DNA from: Piper betle
Taxonomy: Eukaryota > Streptophyta > Magnoliopsida > Piperales > Piperaceae
Direction of reading: 5' to 3'
Assembly (NCBI GenBank): GCA_033002965.1
Contig: JAURVB010013111.1
Coordinates: 62,001 to 126,000 of the forward strand
DNA: 64,000 bases
Shown: positions 35,536 to 46,907 of the stretch, piece by piece
Layout: each line of letters begins with the position of its first letter
How positions within the stretch are numbered: position 1 is the first letter of the stretch
Position numbers and translations under genes: made by a program
The notes under the pieces: generated by a model
Seen by the model: the letters and a program-made list of their open reading frames with translations, nothing else
What the model was told of the DNA's origin: nothing
Database searches by the model: none

Positions 35536-38500
35536 CAAGGCAACAATGTGGCGTGATCAACAACCGGTGCTCTTGAGAGTGTGGTGCCAGTGTTGGAGCG
35601 GTTGGATGGGATCGAACGGTAGAGGTATGACAACCGGAAGTGAGGTGAAGTGGTAAACGAAAGGGTGTAATGGGGTAGGAGGTATACATAGATATATCAA
35701 TCAATCATGCAGCGACACACAAGAAGCCAGCTAGGATGCCGTGCATAACCACATAAGCTAAATCAGTGACACATGGCAGCACGTGTGAACATATCAAGAA
35801 AACACCATATGATATATACTTCATCAGAAGGTTCTCGATGACACCAACACAAGTTGAAACTGACATGAAGCTAAAAGATGATGTAGGGTCTTAGCACGGG
35901 TAGTGACTAATCAAAATAACACTCACACACAAATTAATATGCCTATGTTCCCTAGGACTACAAAAAATCATAACAACTGTTCAAGTTATGTAGTGTGAAA
36001 TTAAATCAAATATATGGTGTGCAATAATGGATAATAATGAATTCAATTTAAAAACTTTCGCAAGTATTAGCAAATTTTATCAAACCATACAAGTGAGTGA
36101 GTTTGAAGAGAACAGCTCACACAAACCCTTAAAGTGAACTTGCCAAACACAAAGGCTTTGTGTGAGTAAAACAATCAAACACTTTATAAGCAGATGAGTT
36201 CAGCAAATATCAAAACACAAGAACTAATGAAAAGTAAAAAGTGTAGGGAAAAGAAATCAAACAATAGAGAGACAAAGATTTTTTTAAAGGTTTCTCCTCT
36301 CTCCTAGCCCATTGAGCCCTTCGGTTTGATAGGTCTTCTAGCTTCACTATGGCAAATACTTGTGCACATACAAGCAATCACTTGTTCTTCTACAAACTCT
36401 TTCCACAGTCGAAGCAACATGCACACTAGTTTCTTAAAAGCTCTTCCTACTAAGCCTAAGACAACTAGCACCGCTCCTACACTTACGAACAACACTCCAA
36501 CACCTTGGAGTAATGCCAATCAAAGCGTGATTCTCCTATACAGTGAAGACACTTTCACACTCTAAACACCCTTAGAGTTTACAAGATTTTCCTCACAAAA
36601 GATTGTGCCTTTGATCTTCTTACAAACACTCAAAGTGGATTTTTCACAATAACTGATCTCTAAGCTCTAGCAAACTTTGAATCCCCTTGATTTTGTTGTA
36701 CCAATTTGCATCTTTCACAATATCAACCTCATTCACTATTGCCTCAGTCTTTCTTTCAAACCTTCTCCAAAGGTTCATTTGTAGCCAAATGTGGTTAATC
36801 TTAATCATTGATTTGAAAAACAAAAGTTAACTTTTGGTGCTTTCAACTGAGTTCGACCAACACACATTTTATTGTACAAATCTTTCAACAGTTAAATGCT
36901 TCCGTTGATCAATTTGAGAGGCTTCCAAATTCAAGTTCTCTCTCGATTGGTGATGACTCCCATGGGAACCCTAGTTTCTAATGTTCGGTAGCCGATCTAT
37001 CTTCCGAATGCTATCTGATCATCAATTGGCCATTTGATCTTTATCCTTGTCTAATCAATAGCCGATCACTCTTCTGAAACATCTTTTAAGGTCTTGCTGC
37101 TGAGACTCTTGTACTCCAAAACTTGAATCTCATCTTCTATGCATAGAAATCTTCTTGGAGTGTCGTCTCCAACGAGGGTGACTCCTTCCTTTCTTCTGCT
37201 CTATGTCAGATTTTCTTTTGCTTCTTCTCCTTCCTTTCTCACTTTCTTTGACCAAAAATCCCCAACTATCTTGCCTCCATAAAAATTGGAGTTATATGTA
37301 ATATTTATTAAATATTTTATAATTTTCTTTTTGAACTGGTAAATATTTAATATTAATATTTTCCCTTAGAGGCATTAATTCACGTCAATTTTTCGTCTAT
37401 TTTTCTTTTGTGTCAAGTATGACATCTTAATTCTATTAGAAAAATCAATAAACAATTCAATATATGGTGCATTGATCAATGTATTCATTCATTACATGTC
37501 AAATTGATAAATGTATTTATTCAATGTGGTACATTTCATATTTCAATATATGGTAATCAATTTATTTGCACTTATTGAGTGTTTAAAGGTATGTTTAATT
37601 AAGTGAAGTATGAAATGGAAAATTTATGGACAATGTGAATAATCATATGGATGTAGTGTTAATTGGTTAGACTAGTAGTCTGATTAATACCTTGAAGGTA
37701 AGAGGTTTGGATAATGGATTCTCAATTAATAGTTCTTCGGGAATTAAACGGCCATCACATTTGAGTAGCGAACAATGGTAATTTGTTTGCGGATAACTTA
37801 TACATACATGTTCATATAATATGTCCACAATTATAGACCATGTAGGAGAAATAGGGGCATACTTGGTATTATGCACAAGTATATATTATATATATATATA
37901 TATAAACAACTCTTCTCCTCATTCTCAAAACCTGAGTAGATCGTCTCTTTTCTAGCTTCTCCATCGTTAATCATCCTTATAAAGACTTTATTGAAGAAGA
38001 TTGATGATGGTGACATAATTGGAAATAAGATTTAGTGTCAAATCTTATATCAAGGTTAGATGAATCTAGTTTAATTAATTGATCAGGTCATTGCATATCA
38101 CATGAGTTGTTGCTTTGATTTGATGTTTGGTGTTTGATCTTTAATGATCAGAATAGATTTACGAATTTTGTATTCAATAGATTTAATTAGATCAGATTTG
38201 ATTTTACCAAATCAAAATTTTGAGAATTAAATATCAATTTTTGAAACATAATTTTATAGTTTATTTAGATCCTTATAAGTCATGATTTTGGTATTATTTT
38301 GATGAAAATGCAATATGTTTATGTTAGATATATGTTATGGTATCAATTTATCCATATGATTAAAAGAATAAAGATTAAGTTTTTATAATTACTTTCACTT
38401 GTTTGTCAAGAATGAAGTTATCAGGTCGCATGCAAAAGCCGCAATGCTAGTTTAAATATAGTTTAAGGCCATGTTGTTTGTACAAATAATTAATTCTGAA

Positions 38501-39612
38501 CTTGATTAAATAAAAACACAACTAATCAATTAATTTAAGGTTAATTGGGTATCTTTGAAAATCTATTGAGCTATGTTTGATGTACCATCAATCAGGCGTA
38601 CAAAATTGAGTAGCGTGTGAACATAATTCTTTGATGTTCATGATATTTAAATTAATACTTAGATAATTAATAATATACATGACTAAGATTTAAGTAGAAT
38701 TCTAATTAATTAATTAATTTCTTTTGCATCAATACTTATTATATGTTCCTAATGGATGCTTATCGATGTATTGTGTATTAGATGGGTCATGTCATGCATG
38801 CATTATAATTAGAGTAGTTCTATATATTAATATAATATAGACTAGCAAATTGTCTTATGCTTAGTGAGAGGATAGGAGAGTGAGGCAACAAAAGTAATAG
38901 GTCCCATAGCATAGACCCATGATATTAATATATGTTGATATATTTTCATGTTCAGTATGTTACCATGATATTGATATATGCTTGTTATATTTATGCATAA
39001 TTCAGCTATAGTTTAGTAAATTCATGGCAAGACAAGTTCAGTAATTAGATTTTGTTTTCCCAAGGAGGTTAACTAAGATCCCATTAATCAAGACCTTATA
39101 GTTATCAGTTATCAGTCATCAGGTTCTGGCTACCTCTTGAGGTTGTTCCAAGTTATTTTATCAGACCAGTCAGTAGACATACTATTTGATAACTTGCCGA
39201 GCACACCCCTTAGGCAAGGGCCAATCGTATCAGACTCAAGGATGGCGCATGTGATCACTTGTGTATTTCATATTGAGAGACTCTCGGTCATCAATTCTCT
39301 CTAGAGTTGAGTGCCAACTCTGAACTTCATGTGAACAAAGCATAATTTTAAGACCATGATGATTCACGGGCAAAGTTTCCCATATAAATCAGACAAAAAC
39401 ACAAGACTAATTTTACTAATGCTAAAGGCTAGTTGCCCAAGGTGCTAAAATTAGGTAGTTCATGGACTTTAGGTAGTTCGTGACTTCAGGTAGTTGAATA
39501 TAGTTTTCATGAGGATGATTAATTATATTCAGTGAATAACAAGCAAGCAAGTACATGTTCAGTTAAGTTATGTTTAGAGAAAACAAGTAAAATGTTCAAT
39601 TAAGTTGTCAAT
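35536..39612. other. non-coding AT-rich DNA, probably old repeats
   Basis: No credible gene. Frames are short and unlike known proteins. The stretch 36000-37270 is less AT-rich and looks like decayed repeat sequence, but I cannot name it. A TA microsatellite lies at about 37885-37905. The rest is low-complexity AT-rich sequence. Confidence 0.4.
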
Positions 39613-41063
39613 TGTAACACCCTATTTTTCAGTCCGAGGACGGACTGAAGTGTGATGTTATAACTCAAAAACTATTAGTTGGATTACTTATGTAAAAACT
39701 TTACGGAAGCGGATATTAACCCTCAAGGAGGCTTCAGACAGACAACCTTATTGGAATTCATACAATGCATGCTAAATTATACCACCAAAAGAAGGCTTCT
39801 TACACTTATGGTTCTTAAAATAAGCACTCTGAGTTACGGGAGAGGCAACACCTCCCAAACAACTAAGAATGTGACTTTAGAGATACATATATGATCACTT
39901 CAAACTACAAAAGAGGTGCACCCCTGTTGTAGTTAAGAAGTTGAATGTCGTGACATGCTCCTATTCTTATACTTAGTTTCAATGATTGGATTAGCTAGCT
40001 TGATTATTTAATGCTAATGATCTCGTAGTAATGTAGATACTGGTTCATGGTTACTTGTTCCACATGCCCGCATAAGTAAATTAAAACATAGACACAAAGG
40101 CATCATCGATTTAAAGAGCATCATACGCTAACAATCATCTTCATGTGGTCTCTTCACGCAGTATAAACCCTAAGGTCCTCCTACCCACGTTTCTATGCAT
40201 GCACACACATATGCAACCAAATAAGCTTAGCATACCTAGAAGGTTCTTCATCATATTCCGGGACTTTGAGGCTTATACACGATGAAGACGATTGTTAGAG
40301 TACACCAAAGTTGATGGTCTGCACTATAATAATATAATATAAAACTAAAAGAAAATACATGTGCACAATCAACTATCACTTAGACTTAATCCAAAGCATA
40401 CAAGGTTATAAAAACTATATGGCGCACACCCATAAAATAATGCAATTCCAAATCCATAATACATAAGTTTGATAATAACACAACACATCAAACATGATCC
40501 CCTGCTATAAGCCCTCCAATCTATCTGCCTACGCTTGCCATCAGAGACTACTCACCTCTTTAGTAGATATAGGAAAATTGTCAAGCTTGATAATAACATA
40601 ACTATCAATAATATCAATTGATAGATGGGAGTCTTAACACCCACGGAATATCATAAAACTTCAGAAAGTCTTACAGGGAGATAAGCAAAGATAATGTAAT
40701 ATAAAGGTCGGCTTGCATGCCCAACAATAAACATATCATACATTATACCCTCACATTCTCTATATATTGCTTGTCATGATACTTAGGTGGCTTGGAACCA
40801 AGGTGCTAGAAATTCTAAAAATGAGTTGCATTATGCAGTAACCCTATATACATTGCACCACTTTAGGTTGTAAAGAAGTATTAGTGCAATTTGTATATCT
40901 CTGTACTATTCACTCTTTTATTCGTGAAATCTATTAAATTGCATGTTCTTCTATCATAGGCTTATGAAATGACTTATATAACAAGTTTTTGAATCTTCAT
41001 TTCGAAACCAATAAGGGATCTCATCCTTATAGCTTTATTAAACTATGAAAAACTCGGCTAAAT

Positions 41064-41217
41064 TATGAGATCCCTCAACTTAGTCCCACATCTAATACCT
41101 ACTGGGAGAAGATCCTGTTTATAAGTGGGAATGGACTATAGATTTTTATCTTTCGGGGTACCCATTTTAAAGAAATGACTTAGCCCATTACGTTGCACTT
41201 TGGGCCGGGTCGTTACA
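41064..41217 (+). repeat. 5' LTR of F (154 bp)
   Basis: TATGAGATCCCTCAAC to GGGTCGTTACA; the first dinucleotide TG has become TA. It matches 43401-43554 with about 12 differences by hand count. Confidence 0.8.
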
Positions 41218-41219
41218 GG

Positions 41220-41231
41220 TGGTATCAGAGC
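41220..41231 (+). other. primer-binding site of F (initiator tRNA-Met type)
   Basis: TGGTATCAGAGC, two bases after the LTR end, identical in sequence and spacing to the primer site of K. Confidence 0.85.
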
Positions 41232-41396
41232 ACGGTTTCCCAAAAGCTCACATCTTATGACTCAAGTACCTTGTTGAAGAGTCTAATATTTTATTTTTCT
41301 CCAATAGGGTATGTCATTAGGGAATTAGTGGACTCCCTAATAAACCTAAGTAATCATTGAAAAAAAATTAATGAACCATAACGGAATAAATTTTAG

Positions 41397-42056
41397 ATGG
41401 CAGGCACCCGAAGGAAGTCGAGCCAAGCTGCGCAGTCGGACACAAACCTGGAGAGTGTGTTAGGCCAAATTTTGACGGCCATACAGGGACTAGCGCAGGC
41501 TTCAGAAAATACCAGTTCTGTGGTTCAGAACATGGTGCAGAGGTTACCGGGATTGGTAATGGGGAATGGAGCTCCAAATTCGGCTGCGGGTCCTAGTAAC
41601 GTCCCAAATGGGGATCAGGGGAGCGCCCAAGAGCGGGTAGGAATAGCTGACCCGGGCGAGCGAGGGGAACTTCCAAACCCAGTGCCACCGGTAGTCCGAC
41701 AAGTGGTGCTGCCAGTTGGGGATGACAGTGATCGATACACTGTAGAAAAATTCCGGAAGAACGGAGTTGAGGTATTCATTGGGGGAACTGATCCAATGAA
41801 GGCGGAGAGCTGGTTGGACATTATTGAGAAAGCATTTAGAGCTCTCTCTGTGCCTCATCGCCATCAAGTGAGGTTGGCGACATGCATGCTTCAGGAGGAA
41901 GCATCCTATTGGTGGAAGTCCATGGAGAAGACTGCGTTCCATCAACGGGAGATTTCGTCCATTCCTTGGGCGGAATTTGTAACAGCTTTCAATGGACAAT
42001 ATTTTCCTGAGTCAGTTGTCCAGAAGAAAGCACTGGCGTTTGCCAATTTGGTTTAG
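41397..42056 (+). pseudogene. gag N-terminal half in F
   Basis: Matches the first 200 or so residues of the K polyprotein with about five replacements. It contains the Retrotrans_gag block ([33 protein letters not shown]). It diverges after KKALAFA and stops at 42056. The rest of gag, the zinc knuckle and the protease active site are missing. Confidence 0.85.
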
Positions 42057-42106
42057 GGGGAGGATTCAATCCGGGAATATGTGTATTCCCAGACGAACTT
42101 CCAGGG

Positions 42107-43138
42107 TTGCCTCCTAAGTGGGCAGTGGAGTTTGCCATTGACCTAGTACCTGGAGTGACTAACCTATCCTTGGATATACAAGGGAAACCCTATGTATGGA
42201 GTAACACGTGTGAGGAGAGTTTCCAATCTTTGAAGAAGAGTTTAACAACTGCACCAGTCTTGACCCTGCCAAATGGTAATGAAGGATTCGTAGTCTTCAG
42301 TGATGCGTCTCGGTTGGGTTTAGGATGCGTCCTTATGCAAGATGGTAAGGTGGTGGCTTACGCCTCTCGCCAATTGAAGATTCACGAGCAAAATTATGCA
42401 ACCCATGACTTGGAACTGGCAGCAGTTGTGTTTGCTCTAAAAATTTGGAGACATTATTTGTACGGAGCTCAGTTTGAGGTTTTCACCGACCACCAAAGTT
42501 TGAAGTATATCTTCACCCAGAATGACCTTAACCTTCGACAGAGGCGGTGGATAGAATACTTGAAGGACTATGATTTCCAAATTTTATACCACCCGGGAAA
42601 AGCGAACGTTGTAGCCGACGCGTTGAGTCGGAAGGGCAAGATGGACAAGGGTCAACAGCTAGCTAGACTTTGGGCTATGTCAGCTGAGGTGGTAGCTATT
42701 AACCCGGTGGAACGAATGACAGGAATACTGGCGAACCTGGTTATCTCCAATGAATTGGTGGACCGAGTTAAGCTAACACAAATGGAAGATGAGAAGCTGA
42801 ACGAAATGTTGGACAAAACTCCCAACATTGTAGCAGATTCCAACAGTGTAATCAGATTTAGAGGGAGATTATGTGTACCCAACAATGATGCATTAAAACG
42901 AGATATTCTGGAAGAAGCTCATCGTTCAAGGTTCTCGATACACCCTGGTGTTACAAAGATGTACCAGGACTTGAAACGAACCTACTGGTGGGTTGGAATG
43001 AAGAGGGATGTGGTGGATTTTGTTTCCAAGTGTCAGACGTGCCAATTGATCAAAGCCCAACATCAACTACCCGGTGGATTATTACAACCTTTAGAGATCT
43101 TTAACTTCCGGAGTACCCATTTTAAAGAAATGACTTAG
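42107..43138 (+). pseudogene. gypsy RT edge, RNase H and integrase zinc domain in F
   Basis: A 343-codon frame that joins a short RT-linker piece and a protease-flank piece to the end of the RT. It is then colinear with K through RNase H ([23 protein letters not shown]) and the integrase HHCC finger ([18 protein letters not shown]). The last eleven codons are TRIM LTR sequence. The RT catalytic core and the integrase core are absent, so no function is expected. Confidence 0.85.
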
Positions 43139-43172
43139 CCCATTACGTTGCACTTTGGGCTGGGTCGTTACA

Positions 43173-43400
43173 GGTGATATTAGAGCCGACCTGGTTCTGT
43201 GTTAGATGGTGGGATGGACTAGGAACGTTGGCTAGGCTGCCGGTCACGGGCTAAAAAGGTCATGGGTTGGGGTTAGCAACGGGCCAAGACTAGAAACATT
43301 GGCTAGGCTGCCGGTCACGGGCCAGAAAGGACGTGGGCTGGGGCTAGCAACGGGCCAAGAATAGGCATTTCGGGGACGAAATTTCCTAAGGTGGGTGGAT
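43173..43400 (+). repeat. TRIM-like internal spacer with two 71-bp tandem repeats
   Basis: Begins with a degenerate tRNA-Met primer site, TGATATTAGAGC (43175-43186). It contains a 71-bp unit twice (43217-43287 and 43288-43358; GACTAGGAACGTTGG and GACTAGAAACATTGG starts, both ending AACGGGCCAA). It ends with the ATTTCGGGGACGAAAT hairpin motif (43367-43382) and a purine-rich tract, GGTGGGTGGAT, before the LTR. It has no coding capacity. Confidence 0.75.
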
Positions 43401-43554
43401 TGTGAGATCCCTCAACTTAGTCCCACATCTAATACCTCATGGGAGAATATCCTGTTTATAAGTGGGAATGAACTATAGATCTTTAACTTTCGAGGTACCA
43501 ATTTTAAAGAAATGACTTAGCCCATTACGTTGCACTTTAGGCTGGGTCGTTACA
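43401..43554 (+). repeat. 3' LTR of F (154 bp)
   Basis: TGTGAGATCCCTCAAC to GGGTCGTTACA, with intact TG...CA ends, followed by the TSD TAAAT. Confidence 0.82.
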
Positions 43555-43738
43555 TAAATGACCCAACATCAAAGAGATACGATAAAACACCACCAACATC
43601 ATCTTACATTTAAAACTCGGTTATATTCTCGAACGTGGTGCCAATTAGAGGTGAAGCAGAATAGTTCTACGGATTTGGATGAGTTGAGCTTCCTGTCCTA
43701 ATTTGTGAAGCTCACTCCATGTAACCTAGCACAAGATA

Positions 43739-44018
43739 GAACCCGAATCAACCTCGGATCACTTTGACACGCAAATTGGGCCAAGCCTCAAAAAATGCAT
43801 ATACACATAGGACACTTAATAATTTAATTATTTACTTAATGGAGTGTAAACGTCATTAGGTACTCCTTAATTAAAGTTGAACCCGAATCAACCTCGGATC
43901 ACTTTGACACGCAAATTGGGCCAAGCCTCAAAAAATGCATATACACATAGGACACTTAATAATTTAATTATTTACTTAATGGAGTGTAAACGTCATTAGG
44001 TACTCCTTAATTAAAGTT
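43739..44018. repeat. perfect 140-bp tandem duplication
   Basis: 43739-43878 is repeated at 43879-44018. The copies start GAACCCGAATCAACCTC, end CTTAATTAAAGTT, and look identical by eye. It lies inside LTR G. Confidence 0.9.
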
Positions 44019-46014
44019 TGGGTTACATGTACCCTTAGTGAAAAATCTCATACCTTGGGTTTTGTCGAATGGACTTAGTCAGACAATTTTTTAGATTAGA
44101 CAAACGATGTCTAAATAAGATGAAATTTAGACTAGTGGGCCTTGACACTCTAAGGGTTAGACACAAAATTACCAAATACTGGCCCATGGGTCAACATGGT
44201 AATCAAGATCCACTAAGGTTGGGCTAAGGTGTTGAGAAAAGTGTTCATGGGCTTGGAGACTTCAAACAGGCTTGGATAATGGGTTTGGGTAATCAACACC
44301 ATGGGTTTAAGCCTTGTAAAATTTCAGGTCCAAACTTTAAGGATTTGGCCATGAGTGGGCTCAGGATTGGAAAGTATTGGCAAGGCTGTTTATGGAGTTG
44401 TGGACCTATTGGCCTTGGGAAAATCCTAACTCAAGATCCTCTAGGAAAAATGATCCCAAATTTAGATATAACGCTACTGTGATATAACCTAAGGTGTGGG
44501 TGAAATTTCATGTAATTTCATTACCATTTGACTAGGGTTTCAGATTTTACATCTGAAATCAAGGAACTAGGGTTTCACCATGCATTCCTCCACATTCCAA
44601 AACACCGAGTAATCTAAACAACTATATGCTTTTTATTTAATCCCAAAATTTATGCATTTATAGTAGATAATTAGGGAGTTATTGTGTAAGTATAGATTTT
44701 ATTAATGACGTTTAGGTAGCTCACCATAGAGCACAATCTCAGGGCATGGCAAAAATAGGCATACATAATAGTATGCAGATCACGCAATTAGGGGTTTTGT
44801 TTATGCCCTTTAAGTGGTTATTTTAGTGTGAATATTTTGTAGGAATATGCTAACAAATAGATATATAGCCACGCAAATGATTGACATCATTAGCTACAAC
44901 ATTAGGGTGGAAAAATGGGGATTGAGGTAGCTAGGTCACATAGACCATGGAAGCTGCTATCTTTCACTAAGTTTGGCACCCTACATGTATATACACATCA
45001 TAACAGGAAAAGTGATCAATAAACAAGTCCTAGATCTATCTCTTGTGCACCAAGATTAACATCATGCAAAAATACTACCTAGAACGCAAGACATGATTTT
45101 TCTACCGAAACAATGCATAGTAGTGAGCATATGACATTAAAAAATACATAACATTTTTCATTCATAGCCAAATGCAATAATTACATGTTCTAAATGTTCT
45201 TAAGCCATAGATCTACATGAATAAAATTTCAAAAATATAAACATGCATCATAATGGCAATCACATAGACACATAAATGTCGGAAAGGAGGGGAAATGAGA
45301 TACATTTTTACCTCACAAGGGCTGAGGGGAGGTTTGTTGGGGCTTCCTACCCCAAGACATATGACCCCTAGGACTTGTCTTGGCTTGGAGAGGGCTAGTG
45401 AGGGCCTCTATTTATAGGCTGAAAAATAGTAATGGTGTAAAGGTGTTGGCCTCTGTGAAGCCGGCTAGGGAAAGCTAGAAAACCTGTGCATGTGACTGCT
45501 GAACCAAATTGCATGCAACAACCGAGTCAACTTCTTGCGCAAAGGCACCAACATCAAAACCCTAAATCCTCAATTTTCTAGGATTTTTTTGGGGCAAAGG
45601 CATTGGCCTAGTGCAAAGGTGCTAGAATTTCCAGGATTTTTTGGGTTCAAAGGTGCAGTGACGACATCTTTGCGCTAGGCGCGGTTTACGTACTCGGGTT
45701 GTTGGACGACCTTGGGAACTATGCCATTTGTCTTGAGGCCATAAGTGGTTTCAAACGTGCAACAAGCAATCTAGACTTGCGAGAGACATGATCCTTCACT
45801 TAACTAGACTCAACTCAAATAAAAACCAAAAAATAAGAGTCAGGGCGGCATAGCATCCAACTGGGTGGCATTGAGCACCGAAGGAGACTGAGGTCGTGCC
45901 TCGTACATAGATACCACATGTAAAAACATGACAAAAAGGTCTGGGCAAGCAATTTGTTCCATGTCACGGTTGGACTGGACCTAAGATTGTCGGGTAGAAA
46001 GCCCGAGTTTTACA

Positions 46015-46907
46015 TTTACTAAGCAAGAATGCAAAATGTTCAGTTTCAGTTTCAGTTTCAATTTTCATGCTTATGCTCATATTTTTATGTTTGTGCTTCT
46101 TAGCATGTCAATACCAAAATGGCTTGTATTGATTGGGACATTTTGACTTTAACCTTTTGTGGGTGCAGATTAGTAGGAGCGTTAGTGTTAGAGCTGGAAC
46201 AGAGATTATACTTAGCCTAGGAGTCGATGCTTTCCTTTATTATTTTCGTTCAATAAACTAGAAATATTGTTGAGTATATGAACTGAAGTTAGTTGGACAA
46301 CTATAGTTATGATTTTGATTTATATGCATATACTGTAAGACATTATGATAATAGTTGTATAATTTTTAGTTTAATACTCTTTGCTTTTATAGTTAATCCT
46401 TTACATTTTATGTTTACACATGTCATGTAAATGACGGCTTCAGTTTCGATTAAATCCCTAGGTAAGCCTTTTGATGTCGTTATCCTATAAGGACTTGGTC
46501 TGACATTGTGGCAAGGGATGGTGTACGACATGGCTCAACTAAGACATGTGGTATATGGTTTGGACAAATATTAGTTCACCAGAGTTGAATCTTACTTGTG
46601 ATAATGTTAAACTGGATTTATTATAAACTTATATTGTGTATTATCTGCTATATACTATATATAATAAGATGATTTTTTTGCTTCTCTTTCATTGTCCATT
46701 TTTTCTCACGTATGATTAATTCTGGGCCCACATGTAATAGTTTATTAATAATAAAAAATATTGTATATGTAAATCTTTATTCCTATTGATCATCTTATTC
46801 TCTCTTCTGTAATTATTTATAAATAATTGCTAAACATAACATTCATAAGACAATTATACAAAATTGTAAAAGATAAACCTGATAGTATAAAAATTTGATA
46901 AGCATGA
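46015..46907. other. AT-rich non-coding stretch between LTRs G and H
   Basis: No gene or named repeat seen. A short CAGTTT repetition lies at about 46039-46060. Confidence 0.4.

Larger units (their letters stand above)
41064..43554 (+). mobile_element. chimeric element F: short TRIM-like LTRs around deleted Ty3/gypsy coding sequence
   Basis: Flanked by the perfect TSD TAAAT (41059-41063 and 43555-43559). It is built in this order: 154-bp LTR (41064-41217), primer-binding site (41220-41231), gypsy leader and gag start (to about 42040), a scrambled set of protease/RT fragments (42085-42200), RNase H to integrase zinc region (to about 43095), the last 78 bp of the same short LTR (43095-43172), a second primer site, a 228-bp spacer with two 71-bp repeats, and a final 154-bp LTR (43401-43554). 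The gypsy part is about 97-98% like element K by my count, but the LTRs are quite unlike the 2.7-kb LTRs of K. It cannot be autonomous. Confidence 0.85.
39613..46014 (+). mobile_element. LTR G (probable), interrupted by chimera F
   Basis: Begins TGTAACACCC at 39613 and ends GAGTTTTACA at 46014, with TG...CA ends as in the other LTRs here. F and its TSD copy (41064-43559) lie inside it, and the outside sequence reads through F (CTCGGCTAAAT / TAAATGACCC). The ends are not flanked by matching 5-mers (TCAAT against TTTAC), so either a boundary is wrong or the flanks are rearranged. It includes a 140-bp tandem duplication (43739-44018). Its right part resembles G2. Confidence 0.5.

Noticed and set aside
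36304..36565. Frames of 71 and 79 codons on opposite strands
   Set aside because: No known family, no splice or start context, and surrounding sequence looks like decayed repeat.
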